Shown here piece after piece: positions 9,602-21,043 of a stretch of DNA of 64,000 nt (position 1 is its first letter; each line of letters begins with the position of its first letter). The stretch is from positions 620,001-684,000 of the forward strand of contig NC_006042.1 of NCBI RefSeq assembly GCF_000002515.2. The letters run 5' to 3'. This stretch comes from Kluyveromyces lactis. Taxonomy: Eukaryota > Ascomycota > Saccharomycetes > Saccharomycetales > Saccharomycetaceae. The notes under the pieces were generated by a model, which saw only the letters and a list, made by a program, of their open reading frames with translations, ran no database searches and was not told where the DNA came from. The position numbers and the translations under genes were made by a program.

Positions 9602-9869
9602 GAGCCTGGGCAATATGCAGGATGTACTGTCTTAATTGCAGAGCGCAAAAAGTAACAGAAACTTCTTCTCGAATGAGACGTTACAATGGTGAGAGTGGTG
9701 TACTAGTTCTTTTTTTGGCGTAATGCTGCCAAAGTCAAGTAATCAAGATTTCCGAGTCATGTGACATTTAATAAGGTTCATACAACGGATAGGTTCCCAT
9801 TACTATCTTGGGTTGCCAGAACAATTTCTTGCTTTACATTCTTCGCTTCTTGTTAAAACTAAATTTCTG

Positions 9870-10685
9870 TCAAAGGGTACGGTCAGTTTCGTGGAAGAAC
9901 GGGACTGAGACCAATTCGTGAGCTGTTTTGATATATAAACATTCTGTTTCTGGATCCACCCACTTGTCTTGGATGTTAGTTGCACCCTTACTGTAAATGA
10001 CGGTGCGGACCTTGAAAGGGCATTTCGCATTATTGAACATCAGGTAAATTAAAGACTTATCTTCGGCTATGTTCGTCATGACAATGCCATATACTGGGTA
10101 AAAAACCTCTTCCGTTTCAGCAGACATATAAGAGCGAACAATATGGTATTTATGATACCCTATGGGTAAAACAACTGTGGTCAATAGGTCAACCTGGCCT
10201 GATTGGTTGAACTCATAGGTATTACAGAATCGGCATACAGTTTTCAATTGGTTGTCGTAATTAACCGCTATGAGTTGGAAACCTCGATCCTTTAATACAT
10301 GTACTTTACTATTTTCAGAATCAATCGTGATGTAGCCCAAATCTTCACGTTTGTCTATGTTGTAAATGTTCAGAGATGCCCTTACTTTGTCGTAAACCAG
10401 GAGTGTGGACAGTGACCAAATGGCATAAAATGAATCTATTTGGTACCCAACATCTACCACTAAATCTTGCTCCAAGTTGAGATTCTGCTTTTCGATAGTA
10501 TATATCTTGATATCCTGTCCGTGATTAACAAGTATAATCAGTCTTGTCTCGTAATTCTCCCATAATAACGACTTCATCGAGTTGACTTCATACTGCAACT
10601 TCAACTCATCGTTTTCATAAATGTATAATCGCGAAGCAGTAGCAGCGACATCGTATCTTTTCTCACCAGCAGCTTCTAATGACAT
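9870..10685 (-). CDS. Unrecognised protein, possibly beta-propeller-like
   Basis: I do not recognise this gene. The open frame extends upstream to 10865 but only from a TTG. The first ATG at 10685-10683 gives 271 residues starting MSLEAAGEKRYDVAATASRLYI. The protein is rich in alternating beta-strand patterns (RLYIYENDELKLQYEV; TRLIILVNHGQDIKIYTIE; LSTLLVYDKVRASLNIYNI), suggesting WD40-like blades, but no clear WD motif is present. Two Cys (CRFCNTYEF) are close together. There is no signal peptide or membrane segment. It is divergent from BBP1 and follows the cyclin gene's upstream region. I find no intron signals (ACATAC or GTTAGTA on the plus strand) between 10690 and 11050 that would add a 5' exon. 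Base composition is like its neighbours, so it is probably a fast-evolving native gene. Confidence 0.8.
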   Translation of the reverse strand: MSLEAAGEKRYDVAATASRLYIYENDELKLQYEVNSMKSLLWENYETRLIILVNHGQDIKIYTIEKQNLNLEQDLVVDVGYQIDSFYAIWSLSTLLVYDKVRASLNIYNIDKREDLGYITIDSENSKVHVLKDRGFQLIAVNYDNQLKTVCRFCNTYEFNQSGQVDLLTTVVLPIGYHKYHIVRSYMSAETEEVFYPVYGIVMTNIAEDKSLIYLMFNNAKCPFKVRTVIYSKGATNIQDKWVDPETECLYIKTAHELVSVPFFHETDRTL

Positions 10686-11050
10686 CAAACTGGGGATCTG
10701 GGTAATTTTTGCGATGAAAATCCCGATCAGTCCACTATTCCCTGACCATCCTTTATCCTTACCTGTTTCGCTATTGTTTGTATATGTGCTTTTAGTTTTT
10801 CTTTTGACATATCTAACATCAACAAAAACATCTAAGAAAACCTTTAGAACAGGATGATACTCCAAGTAGAAAAATATTCGGGTACGTTTTGAATGTCACA
10901 AAAGCAGAATACTTGATTGTTCGATCATAGCCACTAGTTGACCAACTGTAACATAACTGGACCTTATACGGTCGATAGCAGGTTATTAATCCATTCATCT
11001 TTTGCGGAAATATAGTTCTACATTGACAAGGCCAAAACAAAAGTATAGTT
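10686..11050. other. Divergent intergenic region upstream of BBP1
   Basis: This 365-bp region lies between the unrecognised gene and BBP1. Its left half (to 10865) is open in the frame of the unrecognised gene but without an ATG; it may be 5' leader. No other feature is seen. Confidence 0.5.
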
Positions 11051-12247
11051 ATGGGTTCTGATGATACGGGAGGTCTATTCAAATGGACAATTGATGCGCT
11101 ATTCAACAGAGACACATCTCCATCTACAATGTATGATAAACAACTGCAGCAAGACTCATTCGATGAGGAAATATACTCAAGACCTAGAGCCTCATCTTTC
11201 TCGGATCCAGATATTTACTCAAAATATGAATTATTACGAGATGAGGACGAACCTGACTTATTGAGACCTGTTAGCATGAACGGGTTACCTTACGAGAAGC
11301 AGGATACAAACACTTTCCACGCAAGAAGAGCAAGAGAGAGGCGAGTTCAAGAAACGCCAAATATTAGACGAGCACCGAATCCCAACGATCCCATAATCTC
11401 AAAATTATTTCAAGTCGATGAAGATGATTCACAGTTAAACACTAATGAGATGAGGTCGCAACGAGAAAAATTCAACACTGGACGGTTACCGGGCAAGTTT
11501 CCATCTCCAACTAAGCAGTATAATGCTCGTATATCCAACAGGGATGCATTTACTGGAGCTGAAAGAAAAGCGGCATCAACAGCTCCAGCAATACCACCAG
11601 TAGCTCCATCAGTGCAAAACTTGGATTACACACCTGAATATGTGAAACTCATGGATAAATTGAGCTTAAACAACAAGGAGCTACGTGATTTAAAGGTAGA
11701 TGTCAGGGAAAGACAGAAGCACGGAATGGAAAAGGAAACAGAATTGAAAAAGAAGTACCTACAGATACGACAAGAACTTATACAGGAGCTAAAACAGTCC
11801 AAGATGATTTATGATAACTATTGCAAGCTATACTATAAGTACAAAGGGGTGAAACGTTCCATCCAACTGCCGACCCAAACACTAGCCTCCAATTCTTCAA
11901 TGCTAGATAAAATTGCGTCCTTGGAAAAACAAATCGTTGATTTATCAATAGAAAAAGACAGGTTAAAGAAGAAATCAGAAGAACGTATCCTATCCGTAGA
12001 ACTACAAAAGAAGGAGTTGGAAAACAAATTTGAAGTGGAAAGAATGATATATGAAAGACGGATAAAGGATTTGGAAGAAAAATTGTATGTTCACGAACAC
12101 CCAATACGACCTGCAACAGACACTAGTCCAGTGTCATCTTCATCATTCATGCCGCATACTCAAGAAACTTCTGACAGCACTGCTTCGCCATATAAAGAAT
12201 ACAACAATACGATAGACACACAATTTCTAAGAAATCTAGTCAAATAA
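11051..12247 (+). CDS. BBP1: Spindle pole body half-bridge/duplication component
   Basis: Bbp1 anchors the spindle pole body in the nuclear envelope together with Mps2 and Ndc1. The 398-residue product matches S. cerevisiae Bbp1 (about 385) at its start (GLFKWTIDALFNRDTSPS versus GLFKWTKDALFGTDISPS), at KYELL, at DPIISKLF and at PGKFPSP. Coiled-coil helices occupy about residues 200-360, rich in Lys, Glu and Leu. The tail ends in DTQFLRNLV-like sequence, comparable to the DTDYLKNI of S. cerevisiae. BBP1 (YPL255W) neighbours CLN2 (YPL256C) in S. cerevisiae; here one extra gene lies between. Confidence 0.93.
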   Translation: MGSDDTGGLFKWTIDALFNRDTSPSTMYDKQLQQDSFDEEIYSRPRASSFSDPDIYSKYELLRDEDEPDLLRPVSMNGLPYEKQDTNTFHARRARERRVQETPNIRRAPNPNDPIISKLFQVDEDDSQLNTNEMRSQREKFNTGRLPGKFPSPTKQYNARISNRDAFTGAERKAASTAPAIPPVAPSVQNLDYTPEYVKLMDKLSLNNKELRDLKVDVRERQKHGMEKETELKKKYLQIRQELIQELKQSKMIYDNYCKLYYKYKGVKRSIQLPTQTLASNSSMLDKIASLEKQIVDLSIEKDRLKKKSEERILSVELQKKELENKFEVERMIYERRIKDLEEKLYVHEHPIRPATDTSPVSSSSFMPHTQETSDSTASPYKEYNNTIDTQFLRNLVK

Positions 12248-14261
<2,014 letters not shown>

Positions 14262-14719
14262 ACTTCATATCAATAATCATAAAAGAAAACATATGAATAC
14301 CTGAGTACCCATTTGAAACACGTTTTTATTTAAATAATCTTTTCGTTCAATTGCTGAATTTAACGATTTGTATATAATAGTCTAATTACAACACGGAAAG
14401 ACATGAATAGATAAAAAAAATCATGGGCTCGTTTTAATAAAACTCTAGCAAGAACATTATAAGTTAACAGCAGAATGGGTTGGTGGATTGTCAATGACTG
14501 ATTTCAACAACTCATTTTAACTTGAACCCTGTCAATGACTCACTCTCTGATTCTCTTCTGAAGTTTCGAAAAGGTTTAATTTTTTTTTAAAATAATAGAA
14601 AATACAGAACTAACGAATCTAATCTTATGAAATACAAGTGTATCGATGAGGATATATCGTCAGCAAGAGATTTCAAAGGATAAACAGCAAACGACTGGTA
14701 GCGACTACAGTAAATCACA
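14262..14719. other. Intergenic region ARO4-HIS7
   Basis: This 458-bp region is the ARO4 3' flank and the HIS7 promoter, with a perfect Gcn4 site at 14536-14542 and a T-tract near 14581-14588. Confidence 0.65.
14536..14542 (+). promoter_or_regulatory. Gcn4 site TGACTCA
   Basis: TGACTCA is the perfect binding core of Gcn4, the activator of general amino-acid control. It lies 178 bp upstream of the HIS7 ATG, as expected for a histidine biosynthesis gene. Confidence 0.75.
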
Positions 14720-16378
14720 ATGACAGTCGTGCATATTATTGATGTGGAATCTGGTAATTTGCAATCCTTGCAGAATGCTATCAATCATTTAGGTTACGAG
14801 ACAAGATTAATCAAGTCTGCTTCAGATCCAGAGTTACAAACTGCTGAAAGAATCATCCTGCCAGGTGTCGGTAATTTTGGCCATTTTGTCGATAACTTAA
14901 CTTCTCGTGGGTTTGAGCAACCTATCAAAGATTATATTGCATCCGGAAGGCCGTTGATGGGTATTTGTGTTGGCTTGCAAGCGCTTTTCGATGGATCTTC
15001 TGAATCTCCTTCAAGCAGAGGGTTAGGTTTAATCCCAGGTACTTTGTCCAAATTTGATATCAGTGAAGGTAAAAGTGTTCCCGAAATTGGATGGAATACC
15101 ATTATTCCACAGGACGATCTTTCATTTGGTTTAGATCCTTATAAAAGGTACTACTTCGTTCATTCTTTTGCTATGATCGTCGATGATGTACAACTTGATG
15201 ACTTGCATAGTAAGGGATGGAAAGTTGCTTTGACAAGATACGGTAACGAAAGATTTGTTGCCGCCATTCACAAGGATAATGTGTTTTCTACACAATTCCA
15301 TCCGGAGAAATCTGGTAAGGCCGGTCTAGAAATTATAGATAACTTTTTGAAAGGTATTCACCCAGTTACAGAGTACACAGATGAACAAAAATCTCTTTTA
15401 GGGAATGACTATACAAACTTTGGTTTGACAAGAAGAATAATTGCTTGTCTCGATGTCCGTACGAATGATCAAGGTGATCTAGTGGTAACCAAAGGGGACC
15501 AATACGATGTCCGTGAAAAAACAGAAGGAGGCAACGTTAGAAACTTGGGAAAACCTGTAGAGCTCGCACAACGTTACTATGAACAAGGTGCTGATGAAGT
15601 TACTTTCTTAAATATCACCAGTTTCAGAAACTGTCCATTAAAGGATACTCCAATGTTGGATGTGCTAAGACTTGCTGCCAAGACTGTGTTTGTACCACTG
15701 ACAGTCGGAGGTGGTATCAAAGATGTCGTGGATGTTGACGGCACAAAAGTACCGGCTTTAGATGTGGCCGGCATGTATTTCAGATCTGGTGCTGATAAGG
15801 TTTCTATTGGTACAGATGCAGTGTTTGCTGCAGAAAAGTACTATGCTAACGGAGAAAAGGGTGATGGAAAATCTCCAATTGAAACGATTTCTAAAGCTTA
15901 TGGTGCACAAGCGGTGGTTATTTCTGTGGACCCTAAAAGAGTTTATGTTAACAATAGGAACGAAACCCCTAATAAATGTTTCCAAACTTTATCGCCTAAT
16001 CCTGAGGGGCAAAATTGGTGCTGGTATCAATGTACAATCAAGGGTGGTAGAGAATCCAGAGACCTAGGAGCCTGGGAATTGGCTCATGCATGTGAAGCCC
16101 TTGGTGCTGGTGAGATTCTCCTAAACTGTATTGATAAAGACGGCTCAAACTCAGGATACGATTTGGAATTAATCGATCATATTAAAAGTGCCGTTTCAAT
16201 TCCTGTTATTGCCTCATCAGGTGCAGGGAATCCAGGTCACTTTGAACAAGGATTTACAAAGACAAAGGCTGATGCTTGTTTAGGTGCAGGTATGTTCCAT
16301 AGAGGAGAATACACTGTTAACCAGGTCAAGGATTACCTGATCTCTAAAGGTTTAAAAGTCAGAATTGATAACGAGTAA
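14720..16378 (+). CDS. HIS7: Imidazole glycerol phosphate synthase (glutamine amidotransferase-cyclase)
   Basis: This bifunctional enzyme (552 residues, the S. cerevisiae length) makes imidazole glycerol phosphate and AICAR in histidine synthesis. The N-terminal class I glutaminase has the nucleophile C83 (GICVGLQ) and the partners H194 and E196 (QFHPEKSG). The C-terminal barrel starts near residue 236 and carries the acid-base residues D245 (IACLDVR) and D404 (VISVDPKR). The two activities are fused, as in other fungi and plants but unlike bacterial HisH/HisF. A Gcn4 site lies upstream. It converges on SRM1 with 122 bp between. Confidence 0.98.
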   Translation: MTVVHIIDVESGNLQSLQNAINHLGYETRLIKSASDPELQTAERIILPGVGNFGHFVDNLTSRGFEQPIKDYIASGRPLMGICVGLQALFDGSSESPSSRGLGLIPGTLSKFDISEGKSVPEIGWNTIIPQDDLSFGLDPYKRYYFVHSFAMIVDDVQLDDLHSKGWKVALTRYGNERFVAAIHKDNVFSTQFHPEKSGKAGLEIIDNFLKGIHPVTEYTDEQKSLLGNDYTNFGLTRRIIACLDVRTNDQGDLVVTKGDQYDVREKTEGGNVRNLGKPVELAQRYYEQGADEVTFLNITSFRNCPLKDTPMLDVLRLAAKTVFVPLTVGGGIKDVVDVDGTKVPALDVAGMYFRSGADKVSIGTDAVFAAEKYYANGEKGDGKSPIETISKAYGAQAVVISVDPKRVYVNNRNETPNKCFQTLSPNPEGQNWCWYQCTIKGGRESRDLGAWELAHACEALGAGEILLNCIDKDGSNSGYDLELIDHIKSAVSIPVIASSGAGNPGHFEQGFTKTKADACLGAGMFHRGEYTVNQVKDYLISKGLKVRIDNE

Positions 16379-16500
16379 CCTTATCGATTAATATCGACTC
16401 ATTTAGGTTGTTACCTAGTGCGTAATCTTTTTAATTAATTTTGTAAATATATAGATACACAAATACTGTCTAATGAAAGTACAGATAACTTTTATTAATT

Positions 16501-17943
16501 TTAATCATCCATTTCATCAGCTCTTTTTTCTGCTTCTTCGTCAGATAATTTAACACCACCAGAAATAGAAAACTGACCACCGCAGCCAATGAAGACAATG
16601 CTGTGATCTTGAGTGGCCGTGTTTTTGATTCTTGTAGGTGTTTCAATATCATCTCCAGAAGGACCTAAACCAACTGCATAAGTTTCACCGAATCCCCAGG
16701 AATACACTATACCATTTTTGGCAATAGCGAGGGAGTGATGAGAGCCTGCAGCGATGGCCTTAAATGAAGGAACGTCTTCTAATTTTGTTGGAAGAGGAAT
16801 AGAACGGGCCTTGCCATGAACATCTTTATAAGTGTACTCAGGTAGTTTATCCTTTGAAATACCGACTTCAAACATATCTAATCTACCACAAGAATATAAA
16901 TCACCAGATTTCGCCAATATTAGAGTGTGATGTTCTCCAGCAGAAACAGAATCGATTTCAACTCCTTCTGGCAAAATGACCTCAGTAGGAACACTTACCA
17001 AGGACCCATCTTCTAATTCTGTAGATATACCACATTGCCCGAATTGATTAAGACCCCACGAGTACAGTTTACCGTCCGTGGAAAGGGCAAATGAATGATT
17101 TTCACCCGATGAAATATACTTTATGTTATCCAACCCAAATGGTCTTGGATCTAAAGTTCTCAAACGAGAACGTTCCAAAATTCTTCTACCTAATTGTTGC
17201 TGTTGACCATTACCCCAGGCGTAAACAATACCAGTTTCATCCAAGAACAATATATGATCTTTCCCAGCAGCCATTTGAACAATCTTGGCTTTCTTGGAGA
17301 AGTTAGGGATTATCCAAGGGGTTTTCTGGACGGTAATCTCATCTCTGTAGAAACCTAAAATACCTTCGTTACAACGGAAGGTACCCCAAGCGTAAACGTC
17401 ACCATTTTCAAATAGAGCAGCAGATAGATTGTCTGTGGCAGCAATCTGTACACATCTTAATTCGTCCAATGGTAAAGAGTCTCTAGGAATTTTAGTTGGA
17501 GTGGATTCAATTTCGTTGAGGTCACCATCTTCATCATCATCACTATCATTTGCATCCATATCTTTCAATTTTTCTACAGCTCCGCTAGTGTCTCTACCCA
17601 AAGCACCTGAGTCGTTAGTCCCCCACGACCAGATGTTATTGTCAGCGTCTAGCGCTAGGGTGTGCATTCCACCTGCAGCAAAAGACACAATTTTAGCCTC
17701 ATCACGGGGCAAAAGGGGATTGAGTCTAGGTCTCTTAACTTCTTTGTTTTTAGCTAGAGGACCCAAGCCTAGTTCACACATTGATCCAGTTCCCCATACA
17801 AAAATGTCAAGTGGAACAACAGATCTATACAAATGTTTATAATCATCTTGAGAATTGATGCTAACAAACTTATGATTCAAAGTAGAGTGTAAATGCTTCC
17901 TTTTAACTGGAGTGTTCGCTACACTAGAAGATCTTTTAGACAT
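16501..17943 (-). CDS. SRM1: Ran guanine nucleotide exchange factor (RCC1 family)
   Basis: Srm1/Prp20 loads GTP onto Gsp1 (Ran) on chromatin and so sets the direction of nuclear transport. The 480-residue protein is a seven-bladed RCC1 propeller. Repeats are visible as WGTGSMCELGLG, SWGTNDSGALGRD, AWGTFRCNEGILG, AWGNGQQQQLGRR, SWGLNQFGQCGI, SCGRLDMFEVGI and SWGFGETYAVGLG. The basic N-terminus (KRSSSVANTPVKRKH) resembles a nuclear localisation/chromatin tail. Length matches S. cerevisiae Srm1 (about 482; YGL097W). It is divergent from ENP1 and converges on HIS7. Confidence 0.97.
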   Translation of the reverse strand: MSKRSSSVANTPVKRKHLHSTLNHKFVSINSQDDYKHLYRSVVPLDIFVWGTGSMCELGLGPLAKNKEVKRPRLNPLLPRDEAKIVSFAAGGMHTLALDADNNIWSWGTNDSGALGRDTSGAVEKLKDMDANDSDDDEDGDLNEIESTPTKIPRDSLPLDELRCVQIAATDNLSAALFENGDVYAWGTFRCNEGILGFYRDEITVQKTPWIIPNFSKKAKIVQMAAGKDHILFLDETGIVYAWGNGQQQQLGRRILERSRLRTLDPRPFGLDNIKYISSGENHSFALSTDGKLYSWGLNQFGQCGISTELEDGSLVSVPTEVILPEGVEIDSVSAGEHHTLILAKSGDLYSCGRLDMFEVGISKDKLPEYTYKDVHGKARSIPLPTKLEDVPSFKAIAAGSHHSLAIAKNGIVYSWGFGETYAVGLGPSGDDIETPTRIKNTATQDHSIVFIGCGGQFSISGGVKLSDEEAEKRADEMDD

Positions 17944-18437
17944 GATTTCTTCAGTAACTGGTGGTCAATTAAAAGATTAATTGGAAGGGCCTAGTCTAAT
18001 GTTAATTGTAACTTTGCTAAGATTGCAAGGAACGAAAAAAACGGAAATGAACACTTGGTTTTTGATCAATCGATAAGTACAACTCAAGGGAGAAGCTTGA
18101 GTGAACAAGAGACCAGCAATGTGTCACCACGCATATGAGATCACATTACACTTGATCCATTGTTAATTATATATACGTAAAACGAATCTAAGCTGCAGTT
18201 GAAAAATCTTTCCAGATTTTAAAGTCACGTGCAAAACAAACAACATTCTTTGCCTGTAATCATTAGAAGAACATAGCTCTTGGCTGTTTACAGTAGCTTG
18301 AATTTGTGTTCAACGCTGTGGCATATCTGTTTCAATCACGACGATCCCGCTGCCAATGCTCCAGAGTTATTTAATTGAACCTTTGACTTCTCTAAACAGA
18401 GTATCTCTAGCCTTTCTTTTTCTGTCCGTGCATTGAC

Positions 18438-18448
18438 TGAAAATTTTT
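18438..18448 (+). promoter_or_regulatory. RRPE element TGAAAATTTTT
   Basis: TGAAAATTTTT matches the ribosomal RNA processing element (bound by Stb3) of ribosome-biogenesis promoters. It lies 163 bp upstream of ENP1 and just upstream of a PAC element, the usual order and spacing. Confidence 0.75.
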
Positions 18449-18465
18449 GGGATTTGAATAAGTAA

Positions 18466-18513
18466 CGATGAGATGAGAAGCGATGAGATGAGATGAGATG
18501 AGATGAGATGAGG
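18466..18513 (+). promoter_or_regulatory. PAC element expanded into a GATGA array
   Basis: The stretch contains two CGATGAGATGAG copies; the second, GCGATGAGATGAG (18480-18492), is a perfect PAC motif (Pbf1/Pbf2, i.e. Dot6/Tod6). It runs on into further GATGA units to 18512. It is about 100 bp upstream of the ENP1 start. Confidence 0.75.
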
Positions 18514-18610
18514 TAAATGGCAGATAACAATCACAAAATTACTCATTAGTGTCTGCTTTAGTGCTCAGAATACGACTAGTGATACAAGATTTATTTGTTC
18601 TACGGAGAAA

Positions 18611-20047
18611 ATGGGTAAAGTAATGGGTGGCAGCGGTCGTAAACAGAGACACGATCCTTTATTGAACGATCTTGACTCTCAACATGGTAAGTTGAAAAGA
18701 CAAGGTAAGAAAAAGATCGATGCTAAGGATCAAAAAGGCCATGAAGATGAAGAATTTGTCGATGCCCAGCAATCTAGAAAAATTTTGCAATTAGCTAGGG
18801 AACAGCAGGAAGAATTAGAGGAAGAGGACGAGCAGTCTCTGCAGACATCCAGCCAAGGAATAAACAGATTCTGTGTGGCCAACTATGCGGATGAAGATGA
18901 TGTAGCTGAGGAAGAGGAAGCTCAAGGTAATAACATATCTGACTTTGAACCGGAAGATGAAGACGATTTCGAAGGATACGAGGAGGAAGAAGTGGTAGAA
19001 ATTGACGAAGAAGATGCTGAAATGTTTGACCAATATTTCAAGACTTCTGCTGATTTCAACTCTGCCAATGGATCATATAACCTTGCCGATAAGATTATGG
19101 CTTCTATTAGAGAAAAAGAGATGGAACTACAGTATAATGAAGAAGAAGCAGGTGATGCCTCTGCAGTAGCGGAACCAGCTGCACCTGTAGATCGTACAGA
19201 AGGTGTCGCCTTACCACCCAAGGTGATTCAAGCATACCTTGCCGTTGGTACCATTATGCAGACCTGGAGACATGGTAAACTACCCAAACTATTCAAAGTT
19301 TTGCCTTCTCTAAATAACTGGCAAGATGTTCTCTATGTTACTAATCCAGAGGAATGGTCTCCGCATGCTATATACGAAGGTACTAAACTTTTTGTTTCTA
19401 ACTTATCATCTAAAGAGGCCCAAAAATTCGTTATAGCTGTGTTGTTACCACGCTTCAGAGAAGAAATTGAATTTAACGAAGATCACAACTTAAATTACCA
19501 TGTCTACCGTGCATTAAAGAAATCATTGTATAAACCGGCTGCCTTTTTCAAAGGGTTCTTATTCCCACTTGTGGAATCCGGTTGTAATGTTAGAGAAGCT
19601 ACCATTGCTGCAAGTGTGTTATCCAAGGTCTCTGTGCCAGCTCTTCATTCTGCTGCAGCATTGTCCTACCTTTTAAGATTACCTTTTTCCCCAGCCACCA
19701 CCGTTTTCATCAAAATTCTACTCGAGAAGAAGTATGCTTTGCCTTATCAAACTGTTGACGAATGTGTCTTCTACTTCATGAGATTCAGAGAAGTCACTGA
19801 TGGAAGTACAGGCCAAGATGCCGTCAGAGTCTTACCTGTGGTATGGCATAAAGCTTTCTTAGCGTTTGCTCAACGTTATAAGAATGATATTACCCAAGAT
19901 CAAAGAGATTTCCTACTTGAAACTGTTCGTCAAAGAGGTCACAAAGAAATTGGACCTGAAATCAGAAGAGAATTATTAGCCGGTGATAGTAGAGAATTTG
20001 TCAGTGATGTTGGTAATAAAGCTGATTTAATGTTTGATGTTCTGTAG
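18611..20047 (+). CDS. ENP1: 40S ribosome assembly factor, bystin
   Basis: Enp1 is a nucleolar component of the 90S and pre-40S particles and is needed for 18S rRNA processing. The 478-residue protein (S. cerevisiae about 483, YBR247C) begins with a basic segment (GSGRKQRHDPLLNDL). Strongly acidic low-complexity stretches follow at about residues 71-80 and 99-138. The alpha-helical bystin domain covers roughly residues 195-470 (GKLPKLFKVLPSLNNWQDVL; FKGFLFPLVESG; FLRRG-like end region). The promoter carries RRPE and PAC, consistent with the ribosome-biogenesis regulon. It converges on USE1 with 213 bp between. Confidence 0.97.
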   Translation: MGKVMGGSGRKQRHDPLLNDLDSQHGKLKRQGKKKIDAKDQKGHEDEEFVDAQQSRKILQLAREQQEELEEEDEQSLQTSSQGINRFCVANYADEDDVAEEEEAQGNNISDFEPEDEDDFEGYEEEEVVEIDEEDAEMFDQYFKTSADFNSANGSYNLADKIMASIREKEMELQYNEEEAGDASAVAEPAAPVDRTEGVALPPKVIQAYLAVGTIMQTWRHGKLPKLFKVLPSLNNWQDVLYVTNPEEWSPHAIYEGTKLFVSNLSSKEAQKFVIAVLLPRFREEIEFNEDHNLNYHVYRALKKSLYKPAAFFKGFLFPLVESGCNVREATIAASVLSKVSVPALHSAAALSYLLRLPFSPATTVFIKILLEKKYALPYQTVDECVFYFMRFREVTDGSTGQDAVRVLPVVWHKAFLAFAQRYKNDITQDQRDFLLETVRQRGHKEIGPEIRRELLAGDSREFVSDVGNKADLMFDVL

Positions 20048-20260
20048 TCAATAGTCCTATAACAATATAAGTGCCTGTCAATTTTAAACAAGTGTATAAT
20101 ATGCAATTATAGATAAGACAATCAATAGAATCAATCTATTCGATAAGTGGAAACGGTATCAATTAATTTCATCGAATATTCATGAGTCTATTTTGTACTT
20201 TGAAGCTTTTGAGTGAAGCAGAGCCTTTATCTAAATCTTGGAGATTTTAGCGGAAGACAC

Positions 20261-21043
20261 TCATAAATCTGGAAATACTTTTATTACAAGATAGGTGACC
20301 AATAGACCAATTATAATAAACGATAAAAGTCCTAACTTCATTAAAAATCCAATTTTTTCATTGTGATACTTTTTCAATCTGGATCCGAGTGAAGAAAGGC
20401 TCTTAGAAGTAACATGCAATCCGATTTCTGCTGCCTTAAGAACAGTAGAGTCGTGTTCGATAGCATTCTGGAAAGCTTCCGCACCTTGTCTTAAGCCTGA
20501 AACTAGCTGGGACATGTCTTCAACCAGTTCCTTCTGAAGATCATCCTGAATTTGCATTTGTTTGTCAAATGATTCACCCTCCGTATCAGCGCTGTCCCTT
20601 CTTTTACCCATAAGCCTTTGGCGGAGCTCCTTCAAAGAATCGTTGTCATTAATTGCTTCAACATTGGATATTATATCAACATCGTCCTCATCTCCTATAG
20701 GCACGTCGGGCGTTGCATCGAAATCAACACTATATCGCCTTTTCTTTTGAGATTCCTGATATGCATCATATTTCTGTTGCAACTTAGAAGCTTTGGAGAA
20801 ACTGATAGAGCTAACCGATTCCTCTAGTCTGCTAAAGTTTTTCTGGTATCTATCAATAGCATCAGAAGACGGATCATCCAAGTTATCCTTTATAGCCAGT
20901 TTTCTCACGGTATTTAAGTTTGTGGCCAGTTTTGTAGATATAAGATAATGGTAAAAAGGGTCTTCGTCATCTTGAAAGAGCGAAAGGTCCCTGTAATAAT
21001 TTTTGCGTAGTTGATCACTTAATGTGTCTAAATCTGTCGTCAT
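20261..21043 (-). CDS. USE1: ER Q-SNARE for Golgi-to-ER retrograde traffic
   Basis: Use1 is an ER-resident SNARE that works with Ufe1, Sec20 and Sec22 in fusion of COPI vesicles. The 260-residue product has a C-terminal membrane anchor at about residues 237-256 (GLLSFIIIGLLVTYLVIKVF). It is preceded by a SNARE-like helix (about 170-232, containing EDMSQLVSGLRQGAEAF). A phospho-site-rich linker lies in the middle. Length is near the 245 residues of S. cerevisiae Use1 (YGL098W). Neighbours SRM1, LSG1 and SEH1 agree with YGL097-100. Confidence 0.92.
   Translation of the reverse strand: MTTDLDTLSDQLRKNYYRDLSLFQDDEDPFYHYLISTKLATNLNTVRKLAIKDNLDDPSSDAIDRYQKNFSRLEESVSSISFSKASKLQQKYDAYQESQKKRRYSVDFDATPDVPIGDEDDVDIISNVEAINDNDSLKELRQRLMGKRRDSADTEGESFDKQMQIQDDLQKELVEDMSQLVSGLRQGAEAFQNAIEHDSTVLKAAEIGLHVTSKSLSSLGSRLKKYHNEKIGFLMKLGLLSFIIIGLLVTYLVIKVFPDL

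Larger units (their letters stand above)
8570..9869. other. Long upstream region of the G1 cyclin gene
   Basis: This 1.3-kb region lies between the cyclin start and the stop of the unrecognised gene at 9870-10685. It carries SBF-type boxes at 9448-9454 (CACGAAA) and 9594-9601 (TTTTCGCG, i.e. CGCGAAAA on the cyclin strand), and a T-tract from 9455. Several 60-80 codon frames (e.g. 8614-8796 minus, 9134-9376 plus) begin only at TTG and have no recognisable similarity. Confidence 0.6.
17944..18610. other. Divergent promoter SRM1-ENP1
   Basis: This 667-bp region contains a CACGTG box (18226-18231), an RRPE element (18438-18448) and a long PAC/GATGA array (18466-18512) close to ENP1. No RNA gene is apparent. 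Confidence 0.65.
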
